Shown here: positions 16,711 through 29,662 of the stretch, one piece after another
Numbering within the stretch: the stretch's first letter is position 1
Layout: each line of letters begins with the position of its first letter
NCBI RefSeq assembly: GCF_020169335.1
Contig: NZ_JAIEZN010000002.1
Span: forward strand, 558,001 to 622,000
Direction of reading: 5' to 3'
From: Devosia aquimaris
GTDB lineage: Bacteria > Pseudomonadota > Alphaproteobacteria > Rhizobiales > Devosiaceae
DNA length: 64,000 nt
Made by a program: the position numbers and the translations under genes
Notes under the pieces: model-generated
What the model saw: the letters and a program-made list of their open reading frames with translations, nothing else
What the model was told of the DNA's origin: nothing
Database searches by the model: none

Positions 16711-18261
16711 ATGACGCGACAGGCGACCGCCGGACAGCCGGATTGGGACTCCTCCCACCCGGCAACCATCTCCCTGACCACCAAAGGCGATACTCCTGTC
16801 ATGACCACAACCGACTCCTCCGAAGGCCAGCGCGAACTCTGGAACCGCGTGCGTGCCCGGATCAAGGCGTCGGTCGGTGCCGATGTGTTCACCTCCTGGT
16901 TCGCCAGCCTCGAGCTGGAAGAGATTGTCGACGACGTGGTGCACCTGTCCGCGCCCACGCGCTTTTTGTGCTCCTGGGTGCAGTCCAACTATGCCGACCG
17001 CATCCTGGAGGCCTTCCGCCAGGACGCCGAAACCGTCAGCCGCATCCAGGTGACGCTGCGCGTCAATGGCCAGGCCCGTCCGCGCCTGGCGCCGGTCGTC
17101 ACCGAGACGCCGGCCGCCGAGGAGACCGCGACCCCCGCAGCCCCCAGTGCGCCGATGCTGGCTTCGACTGTGGCGCGCTTTCCGCGCGACGCGGCAGCAC
17201 AGCCCAAGGGTGATGCGCTGTCGGGCAGCGCCATCGATCCGCGCATGACCTTCGACAGCTTCGTGGCCGGCGAAGCCAATGAAATGGCCTTTGGCGTTGC
17301 CAAGCAGATCGCCAATGCCGCCGCCAACAATGCCGTGACCTTCAACCCGGTCTATATCCACTCCACCGTCGGCCTGGGCAAATCCCACCTGCTCAACGCC
17401 ATCGCCCATGCCGTGCAGTCGGCCGATGCCTCCAAGAACATCGTCTATCTGACCGCCGACCACTTCATGTACCATTTCATCACCGCCGTGCAGCGCCAGT
17501 CCGCGCTCGGCTTCAAGGAATGGCTGCGCCGCGTCGACCTGCTGCTGATCGACGACATGCAGTTCCTGCAGGGCAAGTCGGCCACCGAATTCGGCCATAC
17601 GCTGGGCACGCTGCTCACCGGGGCCAAGCAGGTCGTGGTGGCCGGCGATGCGCCGCCGCGCGATCTCGAAATGCTCGATGAGCGCGTCCGCTCGCGTCTC
17701 TCGGGCGGGCTGGTCGTGCCGATCTCGGGCTTTGATCTCGAACTGCGCCGCGCCATCGTGCAGCGCCGCGCCGACCAGGCCACCGCGCGCTATGGCATGC
17801 ACTTCCCCGCGCCCGTGATCGACTATATCGCCCGCGCGGTCATCAGCCATGGCCGCGACCTCGACGGCGCCGTCAATCGCCTCGTCGCCGCCAACCAGCT
17901 CACCGGTGAACTGGTCACCGTGCCGCTGGCCGAAAAGACCCTGGGCGACCTGATCCGCAGCCGCGAAGTGCGCCGCGTGCGCATCGAGGACATCCTGCGC
18001 ATGGTCTCGCGCCACTACAAGGTGCCGCGCAATGAGCTGCTCTCGGCCCGCCGCTCGCGCGATGTGGTGCGGCCGCGCCAGATCGCCATGTTCCTGGCCA
18101 AGGCGCTGACCTCGCGCTCGCTGCCCGAAATCGGCCGCCGCTTCGGCGGACGCGACCACACCACCGTGCTGCATTCGGTGCGCAAGGTGGAACAGATGAT
18201 CAAGGATGATGTCGAACTGGCCCAGGAGATCGAGCTGCTCAAGCGCATGCTCGAGGAATAG
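16711..18261 (+). CDS. dnaA: chromosomal replication initiator DnaA
   Basis: DnaA, 516 residues from this start. Domain I ([16 protein letters not shown] region) is followed by a Pro/Ala-rich linker. Next comes the AAA+ domain, with Walker A near residue 221 ([10 protein letters not shown]; family members usually have GLGKTHL) and Walker B near 277 (LLIDDMQFL). Domain IV ends with the DnaA-box-binding signature [15 protein letters not shown] near residue 480. I chose ATG 16711 because GAGG stands eight bases before it. ATG 16801 (486 residues, [13 protein letters not shown]) is the alternative and is nearer the family's usual beginning. Confidence 0.95.
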   Translation: MTRQATAGQPDWDSSHPATISLTTKGDTPVMTTTDSSEGQRELWNRVRARIKASVGADVFTSWFASLELEEIVDDVVHLSAPTRFLCSWVQSNYADRILEAFRQDAETVSRIQVTLRVNGQARPRLAPVVTETPAAEETATPAAPSAPMLASTVARFPRDAAAQPKGDALSGSAIDPRMTFDSFVAGEANEMAFGVAKQIANAAANNAVTFNPVYIHSTVGLGKSHLLNAIAHAVQSADASKNIVYLTADHFMYHFITAVQRQSALGFKEWLRRVDLLLIDDMQFLQGKSATEFGHTLGTLLTGAKQVVVAGDAPPRDLEMLDERVRSRLSGGLVVPISGFDLELRRAIVQRRADQATARYGMHFPAPVIDYIARAVISHGRDLDGAVNRLVAANQLTGELVTVPLAEKTLGDLIRSREVRRVRIEDILRMVSRHYKVPRNELLSARRSRDVVRPRQIAMFLAKALTSRSLPEIGRRFGGRDHTTVLHSVRKVEQMIKDDVELAQEIELLKRMLEE

Positions 18262-18290
18262 CCGCCGTTCCACCGACAGGTCGGTCGTTC

Positions 18291-18322
18291 AGCCCCGCGC
18301 CTGTGGCGCGGGGCTTTTGCTT
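18291..18322 (+). terminator. terminator of dnaA
   Basis: A perfect 10-bp stem AGCCCCGCGC/GCGCGGGGCT with loop CTGTG, followed by TTTGCTT, lies 30 bases after the dnaA stop. Confidence 0.88.
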
Positions 18323-18332
18323 AGCCGAGGAC

Positions 18333-19325
18333 CTATTCGGCGGCGAGCAGGTCAGCGATTTCGGCCATGGTCTGGGCCCCCAACGGTCCCTTCTCCAGCG
18401 TGCCCATATTGTCGCGCACCTGTGCCACGCTGCGGAAGCCGGGCACGGGCAGGGCCCGGTCGGAACTGGCGAGGATCCAGGCCAGCGCGCCCTGCGCCAG
18501 CGTGCGCCCATCCGTCTGCAACAATTCCCGGATGGCCCCGAGGCGCTCCAGATACTCGGCACTGGGCTTGCCATCCCTAAAAAAGCGCAGCCAGGCAAAG
18601 TCCTGCGCGCGCACATCGTCGCGGCCCAGCGTGCTGTCGGGCGCATATTTGCCGGTCAGCAGGCCCATGGCCAGCGGCAGGCGGCTGATCGAGACCAGAT
18701 TGCGCGCGCTGACGAAATCCATGAGCGCCCGTGCCGGGGTGAACACATTGTAGTCGTTCTCGATGGCCACGAAGTGCGGATAGTCCGCGCCGGCCCGCGC
18801 TTGCGGCATGAAGTCGGTGCTCCAGCCATAGGCGCCGATCCAGCCTTCGGCCACCAGGGTTTCGAGCGTATCGAACACTTGCGGCGCCAGGGCCGGGTCC
18901 ATCTCGTTGAGATGCAGCAGAGCCAGGTCGATGCGGTCGCGTTTCAGTCGGCTGCGGCTGCCGCCGATGACGCTGCGGATGCCCTCGGGCGTCACATTCA
19001 CATCGCCATTGCGGCGATTGGCATGGTCCACCTCAAAACCAAACTTGGTGACGATGACGGCGTCGGCGTGCCGGGCGATCTCTTCGCCGACCAGCACTTC
19101 GGAATGCCCCGCGCCATAGCCGGCTGCGGTGTCAAAGACACGTGCGCCCATCTCATAGCCGGCCTGCAGCGCCGCCCGCGACTGCGCATCGTCGGTGGCG
19201 CCATAGGAGGTGGAGGGCCCGTCGTTGAGCGTCGGCCCGCCGATGGCCCAGCAGCCCAGGCCAACGCGGGGCACGGTCTGGCCGGTCCACAGGGTCATTG
19301 TGCTCTTGGAGACTGCAGTATTCAT
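18333..19325 (-). CDS. aldo/keto reductase
   Basis: A 330-residue NADPH-dependent AKR with a (beta/alpha)8 barrel. Active-site elements are Asp in FDTAAGYG with the following Tyr, Lys in IVTKFG, and His in LALLHLNEMD. GCWAIGG near the N-terminus and the C-terminal PVPGFRSVAQVRDNM region, which contacts cofactor, support the call. It starts inside the stop of the upstream SDR gene (ATGA), so two oxidoreductases are co-translated. Substrate not predictable. Confidence 0.9.
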   Translation of the reverse strand: MNTAVSKSTMTLWTGQTVPRVGLGCWAIGGPTLNDGPSTSYGATDDAQSRAALQAGYEMGARVFDTAAGYGAGHSEVLVGEEIARHADAVIVTKFGFEVDHANRRNGDVNVTPEGIRSVIGGSRSRLKRDRIDLALLHLNEMDPALAPQVFDTLETLVAEGWIGAYGWSTDFMPQARAGADYPHFVAIENDYNVFTPARALMDFVSARNLVSISRLPLAMGLLTGKYAPDSTLGRDDVRAQDFAWLRFFRDGKPSAEYLERLGAIRELLQTDGRTLAQGALAWILASSDRALPVPGFRSVAQVRDNMGTLEKGPLGAQTMAEIADLLAAE

Positions 19326-20188
19326 CGGCTTGATCCTGTCTTGGGCATGGTGCTGTCGTCAGCCATGAAGGCGGCAAACGCGTCCTTGTAGTCACTGTGC
19401 CAGCGCGACAGCGCCGGGCGGTTCTCGATGATGTCGAGCGCATTCCACAGGATGCGCTTGTGATCGACGGCGTTGGGGGTCTCGTCGTCCGGGCAGAGGA
19501 TGAAGAAGCGATTGTCCGCAATGGACTGCTCCATCAGGTCAATCACCTGTTCGGGCAGCCAGGCGCCGGGCCGGTGTTCGGCGTCGCCCGTTGTGGTCCA
19601 GCCCGGGATCAGCAGATGGGCTGTGATCGAGCAACCATCGCGCTCGCGCAGGTCACGCGCCAGGTTTTGTGTGTAGGCATTCACGGCCGCCTTGGAGGTA
19701 TTATAGGCCGGATTGCCCGGGGGATTGGTCAGACCCTGCTTGGAGCCGGTATTGACGATGACCCCGGCCTTGCTGGACGCCAGCATGGCGGGCAGGAAGG
19801 CCTGGACGCCATTGACGGGGCCCAGCACATTGACCGCGAACAGGCGCTGCCAATTGTCATTGGGGTCCAGAATGCCGCCGGCGCCGCCCGAGACGAAGGC
19901 CGCGGCATTGTTCATCAGCAGCGTCACATTGCCCAGCCTGTGCTGCACTTCGTCAGCCAGCGACAACATGGCAGAGGGGTCGGCGACGTCGATATTGGCG
20001 GCCAGCACGCGATCGGCCCCCACCACGCCGCCCAGCTCTTCGGCGAGGCTCGCCAGCTTGACGTCGTTGACGTCCACCAGGGCCACGCCCATGCCCGCTG
20101 CAGCGGCGCGCCGGGCGGCCGCCCGGCCGATGCCGCTGGCGCCCCCGGTTATCACCGCAACGCCGTCTGCCTGGAAACACGCGCTCAT
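19322..20188 (-). CDS. SDR family NAD(P)-dependent oxidoreductase
   Basis: A 288-residue short-chain dehydrogenase. It has the cofactor loop TGGASGIG, the NNAA motif in LLMNNAAAF, the catalytic Ser in NTGSKQG and Tyr/Lys in YNTSK. The C-terminus is longer than in minimal SDRs (about 250), adding about 40 residues after the core. The start at ATG 20188 has GGAGG six bases before it. The GTG two codons upstream overlaps that site and is less likely. First gene of a pair with the AKR. Confidence 0.9.
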   Translation of the reverse strand: MSACFQADGVAVITGGASGIGRAAARRAAAAGMGVALVDVNDVKLASLAEELGGVVGADRVLAANIDVADPSAMLSLADEVQHRLGNVTLLMNNAAAFVSGGAGGILDPNDNWQRLFAVNVLGPVNGVQAFLPAMLASSKAGVIVNTGSKQGLTNPPGNPAYNTSKAAVNAYTQNLARDLRERDGCSITAHLLIPGWTTTGDAEHRPGAWLPEQVIDLMEQSIADNRFFILCPDDETPNAVDHKRILWNALDIIENRPALSRWHSDYKDAFAAFMADDSTMPKTGSSR

Positions 20189-20324
20189 GTTCACCTCCTC
20201 GATTTGACTGCTGCGGAGCCTAACCAGATTTGCCGCGTGATACAGCCCGTCAGGCCCAGCGCATTTGCCGGGGGCAAAATGCCGCCCGCACTTGCGTTTT
20301 GGTCACCAAATTGTAAATGTCCAA

Positions 20325-20346
20325 CCCCGGCTTGCCGGGGGTTTTT
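20325..20346 (+). terminator. terminator-like hairpin in the dnaN leader
   Basis: The stem CCCCGG/CCGGGG with loop CTTG is followed by GTTTTT on the plus strand, 42 bases before dnaN. No plus-strand gene lies upstream since dnaA ends at 18261, and the neighbouring gene points away. It may be an attenuator of dnaN, or a terminator of antisense transcription. The dnaN promoter may also lie downstream of it. Confidence 0.5.
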
Positions 20347-20387
20347 GCTGCCCAGACGCAGCCGCGTAGTGCCAGGGATATTGCCGC

Positions 20388-21509
20388 ATGAAAGTCACGC
20401 TCGAACGCAATCATCTGCTCAAGTCGCTGAGCCATGTGCACCGGGTCGTGGAGCGGCGGAACACATACCCCATTCTCGCCAACGTGCTGTTCAAGGCCGG
20501 CGATGACAAGGTGGAGCTGCGCGCCACCGACCTTGATATCGAAGTGACCGAATCGGTCCCCGCCATGGTCGCGACCCCGGGCACCACCACGGTGCCGGCC
20601 CATACGCTCTATGAAATCGTCCGCAAGCTGGCCGATGGCGCCGAAGTGCGCCTCGAAACCGATGGCGGCGAGAACATGGTGCTGACCTCGGGCCGCTCGC
20701 GCTTTAACCTGGCGTGCCTGTCGCCCGACAGCTTCCCCGATCTCAAGTCGGGCAGCTTCGGCCATGAGTTCACCATGCCGGCCGCCGCGCTGCGCGAGCT
20801 GATCGAGCGCACCCAGTTCGCCATCAGCAATGAAGAGACCCGCTACTACCTCAACGGCATCTATTTCCACACCATCGACGTCACGGGCCTCGGCACCGTG
20901 CTGCGCGCCGTGGCCACCGACGGCCACCGCATGGCGCGTGCCGAAATCGAGGCCCCCGATGGCGCCAAGGGCATGCCCGGCATCATCGTGCCGAAAAAGA
21001 CCGTTGGTGAGGTCCAGAAGCTGCTCGACGGCGCCGATGGCGATGTGACGGTGGAAGTCAGCGACACCAAGATCCGCTTCACCGTCGGCTCGGTGGTGCT
21101 GCTCAGCAAGCTCATCGAAGGCACGTTCCCCGACTATGACCGGGTGACGCCCAAGAACAACGACAAGCAGATGAATGTCGACCGCGCGGCCTTTGCCACG
21201 GCCGTCGACCGCGTCTCGACCATTGCCTCCGATCGTGGCGGCAAGGCCGTCAAGCTCCAGGCCAAGGATGGCCTGCTCGAGCTCTCGGTGACCAATCCCG
21301 ATCACGGCACGGCCAGCGAGGAGCTGGCGGTGGAGTTCGAGACCGACGGCTTCGAGATCGGCTTCAATGCCCGCTATCTGCTCGACATCATCGGCCAGAT
21401 CCGCAGCGACAGCGCCGTGTTCATGTTCAACGACGCCGGCTCGCCGACCCTGGTCAAGGACGAGGGCGAAACCCGCGCGCTCTACGTGCTGATGCCGATG
21501 CGTGTTTGA
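20388..21509 (+). CDS. dnaN: DNA polymerase III sliding clamp (beta subunit)
   Basis: The beta clamp, 373 residues, forms a homodimeric ring that tethers Pol III to DNA. The N-terminus MKVTLERNHLLKSLSHVHRV, the three repeated clamp domains and the C-terminal ending YVLMPMRV (the M-P-M-R terminus contributes to the protein-binding pocket) are typical. It is followed by recF and gyrB on the same strand, though a long palindrome separates dnaN from recF. Confidence 0.96.
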   Translation: MKVTLERNHLLKSLSHVHRVVERRNTYPILANVLFKAGDDKVELRATDLDIEVTESVPAMVATPGTTTVPAHTLYEIVRKLADGAEVRLETDGGENMVLTSGRSRFNLACLSPDSFPDLKSGSFGHEFTMPAAALRELIERTQFAISNEETRYYLNGIYFHTIDVTGLGTVLRAVATDGHRMARAEIEAPDGAKGMPGIIVPKKTVGEVQKLLDGADGDVTVEVSDTKIRFTVGSVVLLSKLIEGTFPDYDRVTPKNNDKQMNVDRAAFATAVDRVSTIASDRGGKAVKLQAKDGLLELSVTNPDHGTASEELAVEFETDGFEIGFNARYLLDIIGQIRSDSAVFMFNDAGSPTLVKDEGETRALYVLMPMRV

Positions 21510-21540
21510 GTGGGCGATATTGCTCGCGCCAACCTCGATC

Positions 21541-21623
21541 GTCACCCTCGGGCTTGACCCGAGGGCTCTTCAGTTGCAGATGCAATTTAAGTGCAACGCC
21601 CTCGGGTCAAGCCCGAGGGTGAC
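21541..21623. repeat. long palindromic repeat between dnaN and recF
   Basis: The 25-bp arms 21541-21565 and 21599-21623 are exact reverse complements. Each arm is itself nearly palindromic (CCCTCGGG...CCCGAGGG). The loop holds a further stem GTTGCA/TGCAAC (21573-21578 with 21592-21597). The transcript can fold into one long hairpin or two short ones. It resembles the REP/BIME-type intergenic palindromes of alphaproteobacteria. Only this pair was noticed in the window. Confidence 0.9.
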
Positions 21624-21662
21624 GGGCGGTGGGTTGAATAACATGATGGCCGGCAGACACAC

Positions 21663-25353
<3,691 letters not shown>

Positions 25354-25372
25354 GGATCAGCGGGCAGTGGCA

Positions 25373-26206
25373 ATGCCTCTGCGTATTGCCACGGCACAGA
25401 GTCTGATCACGGCCGATGTGGCCGCGAACGGGCAGCATATTCGCGCCTTGATCACCGAGGCCAGGGCGGCTGGGGCGAGGCTCGTTCATTTCCCTGAAGG
25501 CGCGCTGTCGGGCTATGTCAAAGCCCAGGTTACCGATTGGGCAAAGGTCGATTGGCCTGCCATTACCGATGAACTGGCCAAGACCCAGGCGATGGCGCGC
25601 GACCTGGACATCTGGGTGGTCCTCGGCTGCAACCACCAGCTGACCCCGCCCAATCGGCCGCACAACAGCCTCTATGTGATCTCGCCAGCAGGCGAGATCC
25701 TCACCCGCTACGACAAGCGCTTCTGCTCGCATACCGAGATCACCGACTGGTATAGCCCCGGCGCCGAAGCGGTGGTTCTTGATATCGATGGCGTCCGCTT
25801 CGGCTTTGCGCTGTGCATCGAGGTGCAGTTTCCCGAACTCTTTGCCGAGAACGCCCGGCTGGGAGTCGAGTGCATGCTGTTCTCGGCCTATGCCGCGGAC
25901 CCGATGTTTGCCGTGTTGGCCCAGGCGCACGCCGCGACCAACAATGTCTGGCTGTCGCTCTCCACGCCGGCACAATGCGGCGCGGCCCTGCCCAGCCGCT
26001 TCATCGGGCCGAACGGGTACGTCGCAGCAAGCGCGCCCGAGCATGCGGAGGCCACCGTTGTTATGGGCACCATTGACCGCGACGACCCCCGCTACGACAT
26101 CGCCTTGAACAAGGCCCGCCCCTGGCGCAAATTGGCGCGAGATGGCGAGATCTATCGCAGCCGTGCCGTCGAGGACACGCGCAGCACCAGTCGCGACGTC
26201 CTTTAG
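25373..26206 (+). CDS. carbon-nitrogen hydrolase (nitrilase superfamily)
   Basis: A 277-residue amidase of the nitrilase superfamily. The Glu-Lys-Cys triad is Glu42 (FPEGALSGY), Lys115 (RYDKRF) and Cys148 (ALCIEVQFPE). It starts 20 bases after gyrB at ATG 25373; GTG 25367 is also possible. It likely hydrolyses a small amide or carbamoyl compound. Its position next to gyrB is not informative. A kinase-like APH protein follows after 42 bases. Confidence 0.85.
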   Translation: MPLRIATAQSLITADVAANGQHIRALITEARAAGARLVHFPEGALSGYVKAQVTDWAKVDWPAITDELAKTQAMARDLDIWVVLGCNHQLTPPNRPHNSLYVISPAGEILTRYDKRFCSHTEITDWYSPGAEAVVLDIDGVRFGFALCIEVQFPELFAENARLGVECMLFSAYAADPMFAVLAQAHAATNNVWLSLSTPAQCGAALPSRFIGPNGYVAASAPEHAEATVVMGTIDRDDPRYDIALNKARPWRKLARDGEIYRSRAVEDTRSTSRDVL

Positions 26207-26248
26207 GGTCTGTCCGACGCAAGCGCACCGGACCGGAGGAGGGCAGGC

Positions 26249-26953
26249 ATGGAAAGCACCGAGACAGTCCTGCCCGGCGGCCAGATCAATCAGGTCGTGC
26301 GCATTGGCGATACGGTGCGGCGCAGTGTGACGGGGGATCGCAGCCAGCAGCATGCGCTGCTGCGCCATCTCGAGGCCATTGGCTTTGATGGCGCCCCGCG
26401 GCTGCTGGGCCTTGATGAGCAGGGGCGGGAAATCCTGACCTTCCTGCCCAGCGACCTGGCTGCCGAAGCCAGCGGCTTTTCCGATGCGCAACTGAACGCC
26501 GCGGCCTGCCTGTTGCGCCGCTATCATGATGCCACAACGACATTTGTTGCGGTTGTGGCCAGCGGTGCCGAGGTCATGTGCCACAATGACTGGACGCCGG
26601 CCAACACACTGTTCCGCGCGGGCATGCCCTATGCCCTGATCGACTTCGATACCGCCCGGCCCGGCACAAGGCTCTGGGATCTGACCTATAGTGTCTGGAC
26701 CTGGCTCGATCTCAGCGACCCCGCCTATTCGGGCCCTGAACAGCTGCGCCGTATTGCTCTGTTCTGCGAGGCCTATGAGCACCCCAGTTGCACCCTGGCC
26801 CATGTCGCGGGCTATCTGCCGACCCGCCAGGCGGGTGTTGCCCAATGGGCCCGGGCCAATGATCGCGCTGCGGGCGCGGAGTGGGCGCTCAACTGCCTGG
26901 ATTGGACGCTGGCCCATATCACCGACGCGATCCATCCCAACGGGCGCCCGTGA
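26249..26953 (+). CDS. aminoglycoside phosphotransferase-family protein
   Basis: A 234-residue protein of the APH/choline-kinase fold. The Brenner motif is CHNDWTPANTLF and the metal-binding motif IDFDTARPG, followed by RLWDLTYSVW. The N-lobe is short, and the family includes kinases for small metabolites as well as antibiotics, so resistance should not be assumed. A strong GGAGGAGGG stands before the ATG. A bulged GC-rich hairpin at 26996-27021 follows the gene but lacks a T-tract. Confidence 0.8.
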   Translation: MESTETVLPGGQINQVVRIGDTVRRSVTGDRSQQHALLRHLEAIGFDGAPRLLGLDEQGREILTFLPSDLAAEASGFSDAQLNAAACLLRRYHDATTTFVAVVASGAEVMCHNDWTPANTLFRAGMPYALIDFDTARPGTRLWDLTYSVWTWLDLSDPAYSGPEQLRRIALFCEAYEHPSCTLAHVAGYLPTRQAGVAQWARANDRAAGAEWALNCLDWTLAHITDAIHPNGRP

Positions 26954-27083
26954 CACTGCGCCGTTCACTCCGGTGAACAATCCGTTCCGCCCAGGGCCCT
27001 TGGCGGTTGCGCCCCAAGGGCTTAGCTAGGTTGCAGTTTCGCCATTGATGCGGCCATTGCCGCGACACCCAGGGTCATGTCCC

Positions 27084-28106
27084 ATGAAAAAGATCGGTTT
27101 CCTCTCCTTCGGCCATTGGTCGCCCTCGCCCCAGTCGGGCACGCGTTCGGCCGGCGATGCGCTGCTGCAGTCCATTGACCTGGCCGTGGCGGCCGAGGAA
27201 CTGGGCGCCGACGGCGCCTATTTCCGCGTGCATCACTTTGCCCGTCAGCTGGCCTCGCCCTTTCCGCTGCTGGCTGCCGTTGGCGCCCGCACCAAGAAGA
27301 TCGAGATCGGCACGGCCGTGATCGACATGCGCTACGAAAACCCGCTCTATATGGCCGAGGATGCCGGCGCAGCCGATCTGATCTCGGGCGGCCGCCTGCA
27401 GCTGGGCATCAGCCGCGGCTCGCCCGAACAGGTCATCGAGGGCTATCGCTATTTTGGCTACCAGCCTGCCGAGGGCCAGACCGATGCCGACATGGCGCGT
27501 GGCCAGACCGAAGTGTTCCTCGAGGTGCTCAAGGGCAATGGCTTTGCCGAGCCCAACCCCAGCCCCATGTTCCCCAATCCGCCCGGCAAGCTGCGGCTCG
27601 AGCCGCATTCACCCGGCCTGCGGGAGCGCATCTGGTGGGGCAGCGCCACCAATGACACCGCCATCTGGGCGGCCAAGCTGGGCATGAATTTGCAGAGCTC
27701 GACGCTCAAGTTCGACGAGAACGGCAAGCCCTTCCACATCCAGCAGGCCGAGCAGATCCGCGCCTATCGCGCCGCCTGGAAAGAGGCTGGCCATGCGCAC
27801 GAGCCGCGCGTTTCGGTCAGCCGCTCGATCTTTGCCCTGGTCAACGACATGGACCGCGCCTACTTCGGCCGCGGTCGCCCCGAGCAGGACCAGTTCGGCT
27901 ATATCGAACCGGAAAAGCGCGCCGTCTTTGGCCGTGGCTATACCGCCGAGCCCGATGCGCTGATCAAGCTATTGGCCGAGGACGAGGCGATTGCCGAGGC
28001 CGATACGCTGCTGCTCACCGTGCCCAATCAGCTGGGCGTCGACTACAATGCCCATGTCATTGAATCGATCCTGACGCATGTGGCGCCGGGCCTGGGCTGG
28101 CGCTAA
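27084..28106 (+). CDS. LLM class flavin-dependent oxidoreductase
   Basis: A luciferase-like monooxygenase-family protein of 340 residues with an FMN-dependent TIM barrel. It has LAVAAEELGADGAYFRVHHF, the family motif with a Glu/Asp-rich helix, and RLQLGISRGSPEQVIEGYRY, the flavin-phosphate loop region. I place the start at ATG 27084 (MKKIGFLSFGHW), which puts the first beta strand at the N-terminus. The last 50 bases overlap the end of a convergent MFS gene. Substrate unknown. Confidence 0.88.
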   Translation: MKKIGFLSFGHWSPSPQSGTRSAGDALLQSIDLAVAAEELGADGAYFRVHHFARQLASPFPLLAAVGARTKKIEIGTAVIDMRYENPLYMAEDAGAADLISGGRLQLGISRGSPEQVIEGYRYFGYQPAEGQTDADMARGQTEVFLEVLKGNGFAEPNPSPMFPNPPGKLRLEPHSPGLRERIWWGSATNDTAIWAAKLGMNLQSSTLKFDENGKPFHIQQAEQIRAYRAAWKEAGHAHEPRVSVSRSIFALVNDMDRAYFGRGRPEQDQFGYIEPEKRAVFGRGYTAEPDALIKLLAEDEAIAEADTLLLTVPNQLGVDYNAHVIESILTHVAPGLGWR

Positions 28107-29298
28107 GCGCACGAGATCTGGTCTGCCAGCCGATGCTGGCAAAGGCGCCGACGGCGAGCACGCCGGCGCCGGCCGCCAGCAGCAGGGCGGGCGCGGTGCC
28201 CAAGAGGCTCGCCAGGAGCGAGAACAGAAACGGCGCCAGTGCCGAGGCCAGTTGCCGGCCGGCATTGACCATGCCCAGCCGCTGCCCATACCCTTCGGTG
28301 CCAAACAGTGTCAGCGGCAGCGTGCCGCCGACAATGCTGAACAGGCCTGAGCCGAGCCCGAACAGCACGGCAAACACCATGGCCCCGACGGGCGAGGGCG
28401 CGGTGAGCACCAGCACCAGGGCGCCCAGCGGCATCAGGCTCGCCGCGATCACCGCCAGCCAGGGCTGCGGCAGCCGGCTGCCCCAGCCCATGTTGATCAG
28501 ACGGCTGGCCACCTGAGCCGGCCCGAACAGGGTCGCCACCGCAACGCCGGTGGAACCCACGCCCAGACCAGCCAGCAGCCCCACCATGTGGATGGTCACC
28601 GACGAGGCCAACACCCCTGTCAACGCAAACCCGGCCAGCATGAGCCAAACCAGCAGCCGGACCTGCCCGGGCCGGGCGATCCCCAAGGCGATCGCCGGTA
28701 CGCGGCCGGTCGCCCGGCTCTGGCGCACATGGCGCGCCAGGGCCAGATGCAGCGGCATGCAGACGGCCAGGTTCAACCCGGCAAAGACCAGATAGGTGCC
28801 GCGCCAGCCCAGCTGCGCGATGAGAAATGTGGTCAGCGGCCAGAACAGGGTGGAGGCAAAGCCGGCAATCAGCGTCAGATGCACGATCTGGCGTTGCGCG
28901 CCGGCGCCGGCAATTTGCGCCAGGGCGGCAAAGGCCAGCGGATAGAGCACGAAGGCGGAGGCAAGCTCGATAGCCAGCAGGGCCGCGGCAAAGGCAGGGC
29001 CATTGGGGGCAAGGGCGCAGCCCACCAGGGCCAGCGCTGCCGCCAGCGAACCCAGGCCCATCATCGGCCCGGCGCCATGGCGGTCGGCCAGCCGGCCGGC
29101 CCAAGGAGCCAGGGCCCCGCTGACGAGCAAAGACACCGCCAGCGCGCCATAAAGTGCCGTCTCGGGCCAGCCGAAGCTGGCCGCCAGATGCGGCGCCAAC
29201 GGGCCGAAGCTGTAGTAGAGCGTGCCGTAGCCGATCACCTGGGTCAGGCCCAGGCTCCAGATCAGCCAGGCCGGTGCCCGGGGCGGAATGGACGTCAT
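28057..29298 (-). CDS. MFS transporter linked to ArsR
   Basis: A 413-residue major facilitator with about twelve membrane segments. The motif-A-like loop WAGRLADRHGAGPMM follows the second helix. The start MTSIPPRAPAWLIWSLGLTQ at 29298 places the first helix at the N-terminus; longer in-frame extensions run back over the ArsR gene. It begins 43 bases after the arsR stop, so the regulator and transporter form one operon and ArsR probably represses efflux. The exported substrate (metal, arsenical or organic) cannot be told. Confidence 0.85.
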   Translation of the reverse strand: MTSIPPRAPAWLIWSLGLTQVIGYGTLYYSFGPLAPHLAASFGWPETALYGALAVSLLVSGALAPWAGRLADRHGAGPMMGLGSLAAALALVGCALAPNGPAFAAALLAIELASAFVLYPLAFAALAQIAGAGAQRQIVHLTLIAGFASTLFWPLTTFLIAQLGWRGTYLVFAGLNLAVCMPLHLALARHVRQSRATGRVPAIALGIARPGQVRLLVWLMLAGFALTGVLASSVTIHMVGLLAGLGVGSTGVAVATLFGPAQVASRLINMGWGSRLPQPWLAVIAASLMPLGALVLVLTAPSPVGAMVFAVLFGLGSGLFSIVGGTLPLTLFGTEGYGQRLGMVNAGRQLASALAPFLFSLLASLLGTAPALLLAAGAGVLAVGAFASIGWQTRSRALSASPGPAPHASGSIQ

Positions 29299-29341
29299 TT
29301 CGGTTGTGCCGGAAAAATGGAAATAAGGGTCAAAAGAAAAT

Positions 29342-29644
29342 TCAGGCGGCCGCCTCAGCCCGGGCATCGGCGCAGCAATGGCTGGAGAGAAAATCCACCA
29401 GGCCATCCATCGCCGCAAAATTGGCGCGACAGAGCAGCTGCGTCCCCTGCCGCTCCCGGATCACCAGATCCACGCCCACCAGGCGGCGCAGGTGATGTGA
29501 CAGGGTGGAGGCCGGAATGCACAGAGCCGCCTGCAACCCGCCCACCGGCAGCCCTTTTGGCCCGGCCCGCACCAGCAGGCGATAGGCCGCCAGCCGGGTC
29601 GGATTGCCCAGCGCCTCGAGTTGACTGGCAATAGTTTCAAGCAT
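29342..29644 (-). CDS. ArsR family transcriptional regulator
   Basis: A 100-residue winged-helix repressor: LEALGNPTRLAAYRLLVRAG begins the HTH domain and PASTLSHHLRRLVGVDLV is the recognition helix. There is no CVC metal motif of classical ArsR; instead a Cys pair (SSHCC) sits near the C-terminus and one Cys (ALCIP) just before the recognition helix, so metal sensing would be of a non-canonical type. GGTGAGG precedes the ATG. It leads the operon with the MFS gene. Confidence 0.88.
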   Translation of the reverse strand: MLETIASQLEALGNPTRLAAYRLLVRAGPKGLPVGGLQAALCIPASTLSHHLRRLVGVDLVIRERQGTQLLCRANFAAMDGLVDFLSSHCCADARAEAAA

Positions 29645-29662
29645 GGCAACCTCACCTGCTAT

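Noticed and set aside
26249-26953. Aminoglycoside resistance gene
   Set aside because: The APH fold is present, but the family includes many metabolic kinases, and nothing around it (mobile element, other resistance genes) suggests resistance.
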